Numbered from the stretch's first letter, positions 48,136-57,035 are shown. The stretch is DNA of 64,000 nucleotides from Flexivirga meconopsidis (GCF_026162425.1 NZ_JAOBQJ010000004.1:372001-436000); one strand, 5' to 3'. Numbers and translations are program-made. Notes: generated by a model from the letters alone, not told the origin.

Positions 48136-48168
48136 CTTTCGCGTATGGCGGTGACTTTCGCGTATGGC
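48131..48168. repeat. 19-bp perfect tandem duplication
   Basis: GGTGACTTTCGCGTATGGC repeated twice without interruption (48131-48149, 48150-48168), starting inside the right arm of the adjacent inverted repeat and ending 21 bp before the gntR stop. No function evident. Confidence 0.85.
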
Positions 48169-48189
48169 GCCGCGCGCACCCCGGCGGTA

Positions 48190-48861
48190 CTACCGGGCGG
48201 TCAGGCGCTCCACCGCGTCGGCCATGTGCAGCTGCAGCAGCCGGTCGGTCTCCGCAGGGTCCTCATCGAGGAACGACTGCGCGATGGCCCGGTGTTCGGC
48301 GACTCGCACGTCGTCGCCCTCGTAGGTCGGGTCGAGCGCATGGATGCCCATCCGGGTCTCGGTGAGCAGGGTCCGGTGCATCCGCGACAGCCGCGGGCTG
48401 CCGGCCAGCCGCACGAGCAGGTCGTGGAACTCGATGTCGGCGGCGCCGACACCGCTCGGATCGTCCGCCGCCGCGGTGACCCGCATGGTGTCGGTGATCT
48501 CCATCAGTGCGGCACCGGCGCGCGGGGCGTCGTCGAGGTGGATTTGCTCGGCAGCGGCGCGCTCGACCGCCTGCCGGGCGACATACATATCCCGCACCCG
48601 GTCGGGCGTCATCTCGATCACGAACAACCCTCGGTTGCGGATCGACAGCAGCAGACCCTCCTGGGTGAGGCGTTGCAGCCCCTCCCGGAGCGGCCCACGG
48701 CTGACGCCGAGTTGGCGCGCCAGCTCGGCCTCACCGAGTTGGCTGCCGGGTGGCAGGTCGCCGCGCTCGATGGCGTCCCGCACCCGGTCGGCGACCAGTG
48801 CCGCCGTCGACTGCCGGAACACCGGCTCCAGTGGGCGTCTTTCGGCCTCCGCGCTGGTCAT
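48190..48861 (-). CDS. GntR-family regulator with FCD domain
   Basis: A 223-residue regulator: N-terminal winged helix (VADRVRDAIERGDLPPGSQLGEAELARQLGVSRGPLREGLQRLTQEGLL) and a C-terminal FCD sensor domain (MYVARQAVERAAAEQIHL, DIEFHDLLVRLAGSPRLSRMHRTL, AEHRAIAQSFLDEDPAETDRLLQLHM) with the His/Asp residues of a metal-assisted ligand site. The ATG at 48861 overlaps the M20 gene stop, so it is the last gene of the doeA operon. It probably binds the GATTGTYGACAATC sites in both divergent promoter regions. Confidence 0.92.
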   Translation of the reverse strand: MTSAEAERRPLEPVFRQSTAALVADRVRDAIERGDLPPGSQLGEAELARQLGVSRGPLREGLQRLTQEGLLLSIRNRGLFVIEMTPDRVRDMYVARQAVERAAAEQIHLDDAPRAGAALMEITDTMRVTAAADDPSGVGAADIEFHDLLVRLAGSPRLSRMHRTLLTETRMGIHALDPTYEGDDVRVAEHRAIAQSFLDEDPAETDRLLQLHMADAVERLTAR

Positions 48862-50102
48862 CTTCCTGGTCTCTCTCCGACGGGATCGGCTAACAGGCGT
48901 ATGGCGACCCGAGCATACGTGCGCGCCGCGACCACCAGCTCGGTGATCGGCACCGATTCGTCCGGCCGGTGGGCCTGGTCGTTCACCGATCCCGGGCCGA
49001 GCACCACCGTCGGCACCCCGAGGTCGCGGCTGACGAACCCGCCGTCGCACGCGGCGGTCCACCCGCCGGGCGGCGACCCGGGACCGCCGGAGTGCGCGAG
49101 CGACTCGTCGACTACCTGGACGAACCGGCTGTCGACCGCCGTCTCGAAGCCGGGCATGCTCATCGGCAGCGCCACCTGCGTCGTCAGCTCGTCACGCTCC
49201 AGCCCGAGACTGTCGATCCGGTCGACCACCTGAGCGAGCACGCTGTCCGGGTCCTCCCCCGGCAGCAGTCGCCGGTCCGCCTGGATGCGACAGCTCGCAG
49301 GGACGATCGCGGTGCCCTGTCCCCCACTCACGATGCCGACGCTCCAGGTCGCCGGACCCGCGAGCGGGTGTGGGGTTGCTGCGAGTTCGTCGTTCCAGGC
49401 ACGCAACGACTCGATCACCCGCGCTGCCCCGTAGACGGCGTTTCGGCCGTCCGAGGGGCGGCCGGCGTGTGCCGCCCTGCCGTGCACCGTGATGTCGAGG
49501 TAGCAGTCCCCACGCGCCGCGACGATGGTCTGCAGGTCGGTGGGTTCCGCGGTCACGCAACCGAGGTATGGCGGGTGCTCCCGCGCCGACATGAAGCGCC
49601 GGATGCCGAGACCGCCCTCTTCCTCGTCCACGGTCGCCGCGAGCTCCACCCGGCCGGACAGGGATCCGCCGCACTCCCGGGTTGCCCGCTGCACCGAGTC
49701 CATCGCGATCACACACGCGGCCAGTCCGCCGAGCATGTCGCTCGTGCCGCGGCCGAAGACGCGGCCGTCCCGGATCTCACCGCCGAAGGCGTCAACGGTC
49801 CAGCCGTCGCCGACCGGGACGACGTCGGTGTGCCCGAGCAACAACAGGCGCGGGCCTTCCCCTCCGGCGGTCGCGGCCAGCACGTTGTCCCGGCCGGGTG
49901 CGGCAGGGTCGGTCTGCACCGACAGTCCGCGGTCGGCACAGGCCGCGACCAGTGCAGCCACCCGGGCGGCCTCCTGGCCGGGCGGGTTCTGCCCCGGGCA
50001 GCGCACCAGCGTCTGCGTCAGGGCGACCAGGCCGTCCTCGTCGAGCAGCGCGAGTGCCGACTCCTCCAACTGCGAAACGTGTTCTGCTGCAGTGTCATTC
50101 AT
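48858..50102 (-). CDS. M20-family metallo-deacetylase/peptidase (ArgE/DapE type; candidate N-acetyl-diaminobutyrate deacetylase)
   Basis: A 414-residue zinc hydrolase: LLLLGHTDVVPVGDGW, FGRGTSDMLGGLAACVIAM, ATVDEEEGGLG (general base Glu and ligand) and the dimerisation domain near VHGRAAHAGRPSDGRNAV. Family members remove acetyl, succinyl or aminoacyl groups. Beside a DoeA-like hydrolase, the expected substrate is N-acetyl-L-2,4-diaminobutyrate (DoeB role), but ArgE or peptidase activity is not excluded. The ATG at 50102 overlaps the upstream aminotransferase stop; the longer frame upstream is a shadow. Confidence 0.85.
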   Translation of the reverse strand: MNDTAAEHVSQLEESALALLDEDGLVALTQTLVRCPGQNPPGQEAARVAALVAACADRGLSVQTDPAAPGRDNVLAATAGGEGPRLLLLGHTDVVPVGDGWTVDAFGGEIRDGRVFGRGTSDMLGGLAACVIAMDSVQRATRECGGSLSGRVELAATVDEEEGGLGIRRFMSAREHPPYLGCVTAEPTDLQTIVAARGDCYLDITVHGRAAHAGRPSDGRNAVYGAARVIESLRAWNDELAATPHPLAGPATWSVGIVSGGQGTAIVPASCRIQADRRLLPGEDPDSVLAQVVDRIDSLGLERDELTTQVALPMSMPGFETAVDSRFVQVVDESLAHSGGPGSPPGGWTAACDGGFVSRDLGVPTVVLGPGSVNDQAHRPDESVPITELVVAARTYARVAIRLLADPVGERPGR

Positions 50103-51298
50103 GACGGACCTGTCAGCCGGTCGACAGCTCGCCGCAGGCGTGCCACACCTTCCCGGATGCGTTCCGGCGTGCTGGAGGCGAAGCACAGGCGCAGCGCGTT
50201 GGGGAAGAGTTTGCTGGGCGAGAAGGCGTTGCCGGGGATGAACGCGACTCCTTCGGCCAGGGCCACCTCGAAGAGCGCCTCGGTGTCGATCTGCGCACCG
50301 AACGTCACCCAGAGGAAGAAGCCACCCTCCGGGTCGGTCCAGCGCGCGGTGTCGCCGAAGTGCTCGGTGAGCGCGTCCTGCATGGCGCGTTTCCGCTCGC
50401 CGTACGCCGCTCGCTGCACGGTCAGGTGCTCACCCAGGTGACCGCCGGCGAGGAATCCGGCGATCAGCCGTTGCATCGGCAGGTTGGTGCAGGTATCCAT
50501 CGCCTGCTTGGCGTTGATCAGCAGTTGCTGCAGCGACGGATCGGCGTCGACCCATCCGACGCGAAGGCCGGGCGCGATGATCTTGGAGAAGGTCCGCACC
50601 CCGAAGACCAACGGGTCACCGTCCGCGAGGGCCAGCAGCGACGGAGTGTCCGCGCCCGCGAACCGCAGCATGCCGTAGGGGTCGTCGTCGATCAGCACAC
50701 TGCCCCACCGTCGGGTCAGCTCCAGCAGCTGCTCGCGTCGAGCGAGCGACATCGACGCGCCCGAGGGGTTCTGGAAGGTGGAGATCGCGTAGATCGCCTT
50801 CGGCACCCGGCCGGCCCGCTCGACGAGTTCGACAAGCCGATCGACCTGCATCCCGTCATCGTCCACCGGAGCCTCCAGCAACTCTGCCTGATAGGACAGC
50901 GCGGTCGCGGATCCGTTGGTGTACGTGGGTGATTCGACAACAACGAGATCACCCGGGTCGACGAACAGTTTGCACGCGAGGTCGAGTCCCTGCATCCCGC
51001 CGGCGGTGATGAGCAGCCGCTCCGGGGTGGTGCGCTCACCCGTCTCGGCGAGTATGCCGAGCAGCGCCTCGCGCAAGGCCGGGTCGCCCTCTGTGGCGGC
51101 GTAGTCGAACGCGTCGGATCGGGCAAGTTGCTCGTCGGCGATGCCGTGCAGGAGCTGCGCCGGGATGGCCTCGGGCGCCGGACTGCCCATGGCGAAGCGC
51201 ACGATGTCGTGCCGCTGCTTGGCCAGCAAGGAGGTGCTCGAGTCGATCACCGACCCCACCAGATCGGTCGTGCGGCTTGCCAGTGGGAGGTTGCTCAT
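50099..51298 (-). CDS. PLP-dependent aminotransferase (MocR-domain-like, class I fold)
   Basis: A 399-residue fold-type I enzyme: DYAATEGDPALREAL, ITAGGMQGLDLACKLFVDPGDLVVVESPTY, ISTFQNPSGASMS and the PLP lysine in GVRTFSKIIAPGLRVGW. It resembles 2-aminoadipate aminotransferases and the aminotransferase domain of MocR/GabR regulators, but has no DNA-binding domain of its own. It starts 1 bp after the M24 gene and overlaps the M20 gene. In proteobacterial ectoine clusters the regulator EnuR is a MocR fusion; here the two functions may be on separate proteins. Confidence 0.87.
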   Translation of the reverse strand: MSNLPLASRTTDLVGSVIDSSTSLLAKQRHDIVRFAMGSPAPEAIPAQLLHGIADEQLARSDAFDYAATEGDPALREALLGILAETGERTTPERLLITAGGMQGLDLACKLFVDPGDLVVVESPTYTNGSATALSYQAELLEAPVDDDGMQVDRLVELVERAGRVPKAIYAISTFQNPSGASMSLARREQLLELTRRWGSVLIDDDPYGMLRFAGADTPSLLALADGDPLVFGVRTFSKIIAPGLRVGWVDADPSLQQLLINAKQAMDTCTNLPMQRLIAGFLAGGHLGEHLTVQRAAYGERKRAMQDALTEHFGDTARWTDPEGGFFLWVTFGAQIDTEALFEVALAEGVAFIPGNAFSPSKLFPNALRLCFASSTPERIREGVARLRRAVDRLTGPS

Positions 51299-51299
51299 G

Positions 51300-52535
51300 T
51301 CACTCCTTCGCGGTCAGTCCACGCGGGACGTCGGTCAGCAGCTGCGGGCCGTGCGGCCCGATCAGCATCGACTCGGAAGTCTCGTAGCCCCAGCCGTCCA
51401 TCCACATGCCGAGGATCACGTGGAAGGCCATGTCCTCCTCGATCACCGTCTCGTCCTCTGCGCGCACGCTCATCGTGCGCTCACCCCAATCGGGCGGGTA
51501 GCCGATGCCGATCGAGTAGCCGATGCGCGACTCCTTGGTCAGTCCATACGTCCCGATGGTCTCGGTGAAGGCTCGGTGCACATCGCAGGTGCGCATCCCG
51601 GGACGCATCTGCTCCAGCAGCGCGAGCATGCCTTCGTTGGTCGCCTCGGCGCAGTCCACGAGTTGCTGGGGCGCCTTGCCGAGTACGACGGTGCGCGCGA
51701 GCGGGGCGTGGTAGCGGTGATAGACGCCGGCGAGTTCGATGGTGGTCGCCTCGCCGCGCTGCAACTCCAGGTCGCTCCAGGTCAGGTGCGGGGTGCCTGC
51801 GGTCTCGCCGGTCGGCAGCATTGGCACGATCGCCGGATAGTCACCGCCGAGCTTGCGCGCACCCAGCGCCTGGGCGTGCTGAATCTCGGCCACGACATCG
51901 CACTGACGGCGCCCGGGCTCGAGCTCACGCAACGCCGTCTCCATCACGCACTGCGCGATTTTGCCTGCCTTGTATAGCTTTTCGCGCTCCAACGGCGACT
52001 TCCGGACCCGCACCCAGTTGACGAGTTCGGTGCTGTCGACCAGAGCGGATCGCTTGAGTCCGGACCGGATCGCCAGATAGCTGCGCACCGAGAAGAAGTG
52101 GGCGTCGAGTTCCGCCGCGACATACGCCGTCGGCTCGTCGACCAGCACGCCGAGCTCCAGCGCCCGGTCGACGACCCAGTCGAAGGGATGCGCGTCGGCC
52201 CGGTTGACCAGCTGGTCGGGGTAGCCGTGGATCCGATCGCGTGGCAGGAATGCCGTGTAGTGCGCACCGGCCGCGTCCATCGTCCGGGTGAACAGGTGGC
52301 AGTCCCCCTCGGCCGGCACGATCAGGCACTGCGGCATGTAGAACGACCAGGCGTTGTAACCGGTCAGGTAATACAGGTTCGCCGGGTCGGCCACGATGAG
52401 CGAGCTCAGCGAGCGCTCCGCCATCCGATCCTGCACGGCACGCAACCGGGTGAGATATTCCTGCTCGGGGAACGGACGGGATCGGAGGCCGCCGGATGCG
52501 GCAGTGGGTGTCTGGCTCACCCGATCATGGTGCAT
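51300..52535 (-). CDS. doeA: M24-family hydrolase, ectoine hydrolase DoeA/EutD-like
   Basis: A 411-residue pita-bread-fold protein. Sequence blocks that I recognise from ectoine hydrolases: NLYYLTGYNAWSFYMPQC, RTMDAAGAHYTAFL, IHGYPDQLVNR, GGDYPAIVPMLPTG and SIGIGYPPDWGERTMSVR. The metal-site aspartates of aminopeptidases are not present (IELAGVYHRYHAPLART), as in metal-independent relatives. DoeA opens the ectoine ring to give N-acetyl-diaminobutyrate. It begins an operon doeA-aminotransferase-M20-gntR. The ATG at 52535 is 8 bp from the shared palindrome; GTG at 52520 is an alternative start. Confidence 0.82.
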   Translation of the reverse strand: MHHDRVSQTPTAASGGLRSRPFPEQEYLTRLRAVQDRMAERSLSSLIVADPANLYYLTGYNAWSFYMPQCLIVPAEGDCHLFTRTMDAAGAHYTAFLPRDRIHGYPDQLVNRADAHPFDWVVDRALELGVLVDEPTAYVAAELDAHFFSVRSYLAIRSGLKRSALVDSTELVNWVRVRKSPLEREKLYKAGKIAQCVMETALRELEPGRRQCDVVAEIQHAQALGARKLGGDYPAIVPMLPTGETAGTPHLTWSDLELQRGEATTIELAGVYHRYHAPLARTVVLGKAPQQLVDCAEATNEGMLALLEQMRPGMRTCDVHRAFTETIGTYGLTKESRIGYSIGIGYPPDWGERTMSVRAEDETVIEEDMAFHVILGMWMDGWGYETSESMLIGPHGPQLLTDVPRGLTAKE

Positions 52536-52543
52536 CTCGAAAT

Positions 52544-52557
52544 GATTGTTGACAATC
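52544..52557. promoter_or_regulatory. Putative GntR operator in the doeA / D-hydroxyacid dehydrogenase gap
   Basis: GATTGTTGACAATC followed by AGAC. It differs at one base from the perfect palindrome at 46518-46531 and lies in the 48-bp gap between divergent genes. The shared 18 bp strongly suggests that one regulator binds both. Confidence 0.65.
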
Positions 52558-52583
52558 AGACACGGCACCTTTTGAGTGGGCGG

Positions 52584-53573
52584 GTGACTTCGCCGCGCCC
52601 CACCATCCTCGTGCTGACCACCGACGAGCTGGGCGCACCCACCGGCATCGCACCGCTGGCCGAGCGCGCGACGATCCGCTACACCGACGCAGCCGGTCTC
52701 CCGGACGCGATCGCAGGCGCCGATGCCCTGCTGCTGTGGGACTTCTTCTCCCCCGCGGTCGAAGCCGCCTGGCAGCACAGCGATCGGCTGCGCTGGATCC
52801 ACGTTGCGGCCGCCGGCGTCGACCGGTTGCTCTTCCCGGCCCTGCAGGAGTCGGACGTGGTGGTAACCAACGCCCACGGGGTCTTCGACCGGCCGATCGC
52901 CGAGTTCGTGCTGGCGTCCCTGCTCGCACACACCAAGCTCCTGCACGAGAGTCGCGATCTCCAGCAAGAGCGCGTATGGCGCCACCGCGAGCCGCTCCCC
53001 CTGCACGGCAGCAGTGCTCTGGTGGTCGGCACGGGCGGCATCGGCCGCGGCATCGCCCGGCTGCTCGGGGCGGTCGGCGTCGCGGTGACCGGCGCGGGCC
53101 GGGTCGGCCGCCCGGGGGACGACGACTTTCGAAGGATCCTGCCGAGTGACCAATTGCCCTCGTACGTAGGCGAATTCGACCATGTCATCAACGTGACGCC
53201 GTTGACTCAGCAGACCCGCGGGCTGTTCGACCGGGCGGTGTTCGACGCGATGCGACCATCGGCATACTTCGTCAATGTCGGGCGGGGAGCGAGCGTGGTC
53301 GAAACGGACCTGGTCGAGGCGTTGCGGTCGGGATCGCCGGCGGGTGCAGCGCTGGACGTCTTCGAGCACGAACCGCTGCCTGCCGCCTCGCCGCTGTGGG
53401 GCACGCCGGGCGTGGTCATCTCGCCGCACCTGTCCGGCGATGTCGTCGGCTGGCGGGACGACCTGGCCGCCCAGTTCGTCGAACTCGCCGGCCGTTGGCT
53501 GGACGGCGCCGATTTGCCGGACCAGGTCGACAAGCAACTCGGTTTTGTCACCACCCGAAGCAGCCATGGCTGA
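52584..53573 (+). CDS. D-2-hydroxyacid dehydrogenase
   Basis: A 329-residue NAD(H)-dependent oxidoreductase: Rossmann loop VVGTGGIGRGIARLLG, the catalytic Arg in NVGRGASV, Glu in FEHEPLP and His in ISPHLSGD. It oxidises a 2-hydroxyacid or reduces a 2-ketoacid, but the substrate is unknown. Location next to doeA under the shared operator and coupling to the eutB-like gene (8-bp overlap) suggest a role in hydroxyectoine side-product metabolism. The GTG at 52584 is chosen; longer frames run through the operator. Confidence 0.88.
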   Translation: MTSPRPTILVLTTDELGAPTGIAPLAERATIRYTDAAGLPDAIAGADALLLWDFFSPAVEAAWQHSDRLRWIHVAAAGVDRLLFPALQESDVVVTNAHGVFDRPIAEFVLASLLAHTKLLHESRDLQQERVWRHREPLPLHGSSALVVGTGGIGRGIARLLGAVGVAVTGAGRVGRPGDDDFRRILPSDQLPSYVGEFDHVINVTPLTQQTRGLFDRAVFDAMRPSAYFVNVGRGASVVETDLVEALRSGSPAGAALDVFEHEPLPAASPLWGTPGVVISPHLSGDVVGWRDDLAAQFVELAGRWLDGADLPDQVDKQLGFVTTRSSHG

Positions 53574-54519
53574 GGCACCGCTTCCCGACCTGGAGGCGAT
53601 CCGGCGGGCGGCTGCCCGGATCGCACCCGACGTGCGCCGCACCGGGCTGGTGGCGAGCGAGCACCTGTCGAGCCGCACCGGCGCGGACGTGCGGCTGAAG
53701 TTGGAGATCGAGCAGCCGACCGGCAGTTTCAAGGTGCGGGGTGCGGCCAACACCATCCGCGCGGCGATGGATCGCCGGGCTGTGCCCGGACTCGCGACCG
53801 CGTCGACCGGCAACCACGCCCGCGCCGTCAGCTACCTCGGCGCGCGGCTCGGTGTGCCGGTGGTCGCCTTCCTCGCCGGTGGCATCCCGGACGACCGAGC
53901 CCGCGCGTTGGAGCAACTCGGGGCGGTCGTCGACCGGTCGAGCCCCGACCAAGCAGCGGCCATCACGGCCGCGGCCGAGTTGGCCGACGAGCGCGGTTAC
54001 GAGTTCGTGCCGCCGTTCGATCACCCGGACGTCATCAGCGGCCAGGGCACCATCGGGCTCGAGCTCGGTGCCGACCTGCCCGATCTCGACGCGGTGTTGG
54101 TGCCGGTGTCCGGCGGTGGCCTCATCGCCGGCATCGGACTGGCACTCAAGGCAATTGCGCCGCGGACGCAGATCGTCGGAGTGTGCGCGGAGCGCGCCGA
54201 CGCGATGCGCCGGTCCCTCGCTGCCGGCTACCCCGTGCCGGTGCCGGAGGTCGACACCATCGCCACTTCACTGCTCGGCGACCTCGGAACGGACAACCAC
54301 TACACCTTCCGCGCTGCGCAGCAGGTTGTCGACGAGATCGTCACGGTCAGCGAGGAGGAGCTGGCTCGCGCCATGCAACGGCTGCACTCCGAGGACGGCC
54401 TGGTCGTCGAGGGCGCCGCCGCGGCAACGACGGCGGCGCTGTGGGCGGCCGGGGATCGGTGGCGGGGGCGGCAGCTGGCAGCGCTCGTCACCGGGAATGC
54501 GGTGGCTCAGCCGATCTGA
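53566..54519 (+). CDS. PLP-dependent dehydratase, EutB/threonine dehydratase-like
   Basis: A 317-residue fold-type II PLP enzyme. The PLP lysine is in QPTGSFKVRGAAN (Lys56), the substrate loop is TASTGNHARAVSY and the phosphate-binding glycine loop VPVSGGGLIAGIG. No regulatory ACT domain, so it is not the biosynthetic IlvA. Proteins of this type encoded beside doeA are annotated EutB, proposed to dehydrate a hydroxyectoine-derived hydroxydiaminobutyrate. No eutC (cyclodeaminase) is visible. Its 3' end overlaps the DUF3817 gene by 13 bp. Confidence 0.83.
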   Translation: MAEAPLPDLEAIRRAAARIAPDVRRTGLVASEHLSSRTGADVRLKLEIEQPTGSFKVRGAANTIRAAMDRRAVPGLATASTGNHARAVSYLGARLGVPVVAFLAGGIPDDRARALEQLGAVVDRSSPDQAAAITAAAELADERGYEFVPPFDHPDVISGQGTIGLELGADLPDLDAVLVPVSGGGLIAGIGLALKAIAPRTQIVGVCAERADAMRRSLAAGYPVPVPEVDTIATSLLGDLGTDNHYTFRAAQQVVDEIVTVSEEELARAMQRLHSEDGLVVEGAAAATTAALWAAGDRWRGRQLAALVTGNAVAQPI

Positions 54520-54863
54520 CGACCGGTGAGCAGGCCCCTGCGCTCGGCGCGGCGCTCGAACCAGATCGTCATCAGCGGCGGGATGCTGCTGACCAGACCC
54601 AGCAGCGTGTCCTTGCCGCGCCACTTGTGGCTGGTGGAAACCCAGATCAGGCTCAGCACGTAGAGGATGAAGATCGTGCCGTGGATCGGTCCGAAAATGC
54701 GCACCCCGAGCTCGCCGGACTGCACGATCCACTTGAAGAACATCCCGATCAGCAGCCCGATCCAGGACACCGCCTCGGCGAAGGCGGTGATCTTGAAGGC
54801 CAGCGCCGCCTTGCTGGCGGCGGCGCGCGGGCGCGTGTCTTGGTCGTCAGCTGTCGCGGTCAT
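54507..54863 (-). CDS. DUF3817 membrane protein
   Basis: A 118-residue protein with about three hydrophobic segments (ITAFAEAVSWIGLLIGMFFKWIV, IFGPIHGTIFILYVLSLIWV and LLGLVSSIPPLMTIWFERRA). The FAEAVSWIGLLIGMFFK and GPIHGTIFILY blocks are typical of the DUF3817 family, of unknown function. It lies 54 bp before uvrB, on the same strand; the first 25 residues are hydrophilic. Confidence 0.88.
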   Translation of the reverse strand: MTATADDQDTRPRAAASKAALAFKITAFAEAVSWIGLLIGMFFKWIVQSGELGVRIFGPIHGTIFILYVLSLIWVSTSHKWRGKDTLLGLVSSIPPLMTIWFERRAERRGLLTGRQIG

Positions 54864-54917
54864 GGCGACATCCTACGTGGTGTAGTAGATGAGCCCGCGC
54901 ATCGGTCGACCGGGCGG

Positions 54918-57035
54918 CTATTTCGTCGCCTCGGTCATCTGCCGCAGCTCCTTCTTGAGGTCGCCGAGCTCGTCACGCAGCCGGGCGGCGAGCTCGAAGT
55001 GCAGGTCGGCCGCCGCCTGGTGCATCTGCTCGGTCAGCTCCTGGATCAACCCGGACAGGTCCGATGCCGGCAGCCCCGACACTCGCGCGCCGCTCGCCAC
55101 ATCGGTGTCGGCCGCCGCCGCACCGCGGCCCTGTCCGCGCTTGGGCGCCTTGCCGCGGGACTGCACCCGGCCGCTGCCGATCAGGCTGTCGGTATCGGCG
55201 TCCTCCCGCTGCAGCATGTCGGTGATGTCGGCAATCTTCTTGCGCAGCGGCTGCGGGTCGACACCAGCCTCCTTGTTGTAGGCCAGCTGCTTCTCCCGGC
55301 GTCGGCCGGTCTCGTCGATCGCCTCCTGCATGGAGGGGGTGATCGTGTCGGCATACATGTGCACCTGGCCGCTGACGTTGCGGGCCGCGCGGCCGATGGT
55401 CTGGATGAGCGACCGCGCCGAGCGCAGGAAGCCCTCCTTGTCGGCGTCGAGGATGCTGACAAGGGACACCTCAGGCAGGTCCAGACCCTCGCGCAGCAGG
55501 TTGATACCGACCAGCACGTCGAACTCGCCGAGCCGCAGCTCGCGCAGCAACTCGACACGGCGCAGCGTGTCGACCTCGGAGTGCAGGTAGCGCACGCGCA
55601 CGCCCTTCTCCAGCAGGTAGTCGGTCAGGTCCTCGGCCATCTTCTTGGTCAGCGTGGTCACCAGGACCCGCTCGTCCTTGGCGGTGCGCTCGTTGATCTC
55701 GTGCAGCAGGTCGTCGATCTGGCCCTTCGTCGGCTTGAGCACGATCTCCGGGTCGACGAGACCGGTCGGGCGGATGACCTGCTCGACATACTCACCGCCG
55801 GCCTTCGCCAGCTCGTAGTCACCCGGGGTCGCCGACAGGTAGACGGTCTGGCCGATGCGCTCCAGGAACTCCTCCCAGCGCAGCGGCCGGTTGTCCATCG
55901 CGCTCGGCAGCCGGAAGCCGTGGTCGACCAGCTGCCGCTTGCGGGACATGTCGCCCTCGTACATCGCGCCGATCTGCGGGACGGTCTGGTGCGACTCATC
56001 GATGACGAGCAGGAAGTCCTCGGGGAAGTAGTCGAGCAGGCAGTTGGGCGCGCTGCCCGGGCCGCGTCCGTCGATGTGCCGAGAGTAGTTCTCGATGCCG
56101 GAGCACGAGCCCACCTGGCGCATCATCTCGATGTCGTAGGTCGTGCGCATCCGCAACCGCTGGGCCTCCAGCAGCTTGTTCTGCTTCTCCAGCGACTTGA
56201 GGCGGTCCTCCAGCTCGGCCTCGATCGAGCTGATCGCGCGCTCCATCCGCTGCGGGCCGGCGACGTAGTGCGAGGCGGGGAAGACATACATCTCCTGCTC
56301 CTCGCGCACCACCTCGCCGGTCAGCGGGTGCAGGGTGTAGATCCGCTCGATCTCGTCACCGAAGAACTCGATGCGGATCGCCAGCTCCTCGTAGACCGGG
56401 ATGATCTCGACGGTGTCGCCGCGCACCCGGAAGGTGCCGCGGGTGAAAGCCAGATCGTTGCGGGTGTACTGCATCTGGACGAATTTGCGCAGCAGGTCGT
56501 CGCGGTCGATCTGGGACCCGACCTTGAGCGCCTGCATGCGGTCGACGTACTCCTGTGGCGTGCCGAGGCCGTAGATGCACGACACCGAGGCGACCACGAT
56601 GACGTCGCGGCGAGTGAGCAGCGAGTTGGTCGCGCTGTGCCGCAGCCGCTCCACCTCGTCGTTGATCGATGAATCCTTCTCGATGTAGGTATCGGTCTGC
56701 GGGATGTACGCCTCGGGCTGGTAGTAGTCGTAGTAGGAGACGAAGTACTCGACCGCGTTGTGGGGCAACAGCTCGCGGAACTCGTTGGCCAGCTGCGCAG
56801 CCAGCGTCTTGTTGGGCGCCATCACCAGTGTCGGGCGCTGCACCTGCTCGATCAGCCACGCGGTGGTCGCGGACTTGCCGGTGCCGGTGGCGCCGAGCAG
56901 CACGGTGTCCTGCTTGCCGGACTTGACCCGCTCGGCGAGGTCGGCGATCGCGGTGGGCTGGTCACCGCTCGGGGAATACTCGGAGACGACTTCGAACGGC
57001 GCAACCCGGCGCTGCAGATCGGTGGTTGGGCGCAT
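54918..57035 (-). CDS. uvrB: Excinuclease ABC subunit B
   Basis: A 705-residue DNA-damage-verifying helicase-like ATPase. Motif I is [18 protein letters not shown], followed by [15 protein letters not shown], the beta-hairpin region [26 protein letters not shown], motif [11 protein letters not shown] and a C-terminal UVR domain ([24 protein letters not shown]) that binds UvrC. The Thr in [11 protein letters not shown] follows the normal Walker Lys. All three uvr subunits are in this window but in separate units. No clear LexA box was seen upstream. Confidence 0.97.
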   Translation of the reverse strand: MRPTTDLQRRVAPFEVVSEYSPSGDQPTAIADLAERVKSGKQDTVLLGATGTGKSATTAWLIEQVQRPTLVMAPNKTLAAQLANEFRELLPHNAVEYFVSYYDYYQPEAYIPQTDTYIEKDSSINDEVERLRHSATNSLLTRRDVIVVASVSCIYGLGTPQEYVDRMQALKVGSQIDRDDLLRKFVQMQYTRNDLAFTRGTFRVRGDTVEIIPVYEELAIRIEFFGDEIERIYTLHPLTGEVVREEQEMYVFPASHYVAGPQRMERAISSIEAELEDRLKSLEKQNKLLEAQRLRMRTTYDIEMMRQVGSCSGIENYSRHIDGRGPGSAPNCLLDYFPEDFLLVIDESHQTVPQIGAMYEGDMSRKRQLVDHGFRLPSAMDNRPLRWEEFLERIGQTVYLSATPGDYELAKAGGEYVEQVIRPTGLVDPEIVLKPTKGQIDDLLHEINERTAKDERVLVTTLTKKMAEDLTDYLLEKGVRVRYLHSEVDTLRRVELLRELRLGEFDVLVGINLLREGLDLPEVSLVSILDADKEGFLRSARSLIQTIGRAARNVSGQVHMYADTITPSMQEAIDETGRRREKQLAYNKEAGVDPQPLRKKIADITDMLQREDADTDSLIGSGRVQSRGKAPKRGQGRGAAAADTDVASGARVSGLPASDLSGLIQELTEQMHQAAADLHFELAARLRDELGDLKKELRQMTEATK

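Noticed and set aside
52557-53813. Upstream extension of the doeA frame to 53813
   Set aside because: Antisense to the D-2-hydroxyacid dehydrogenase and crosses the operator; homology to M24 begins after 52535.
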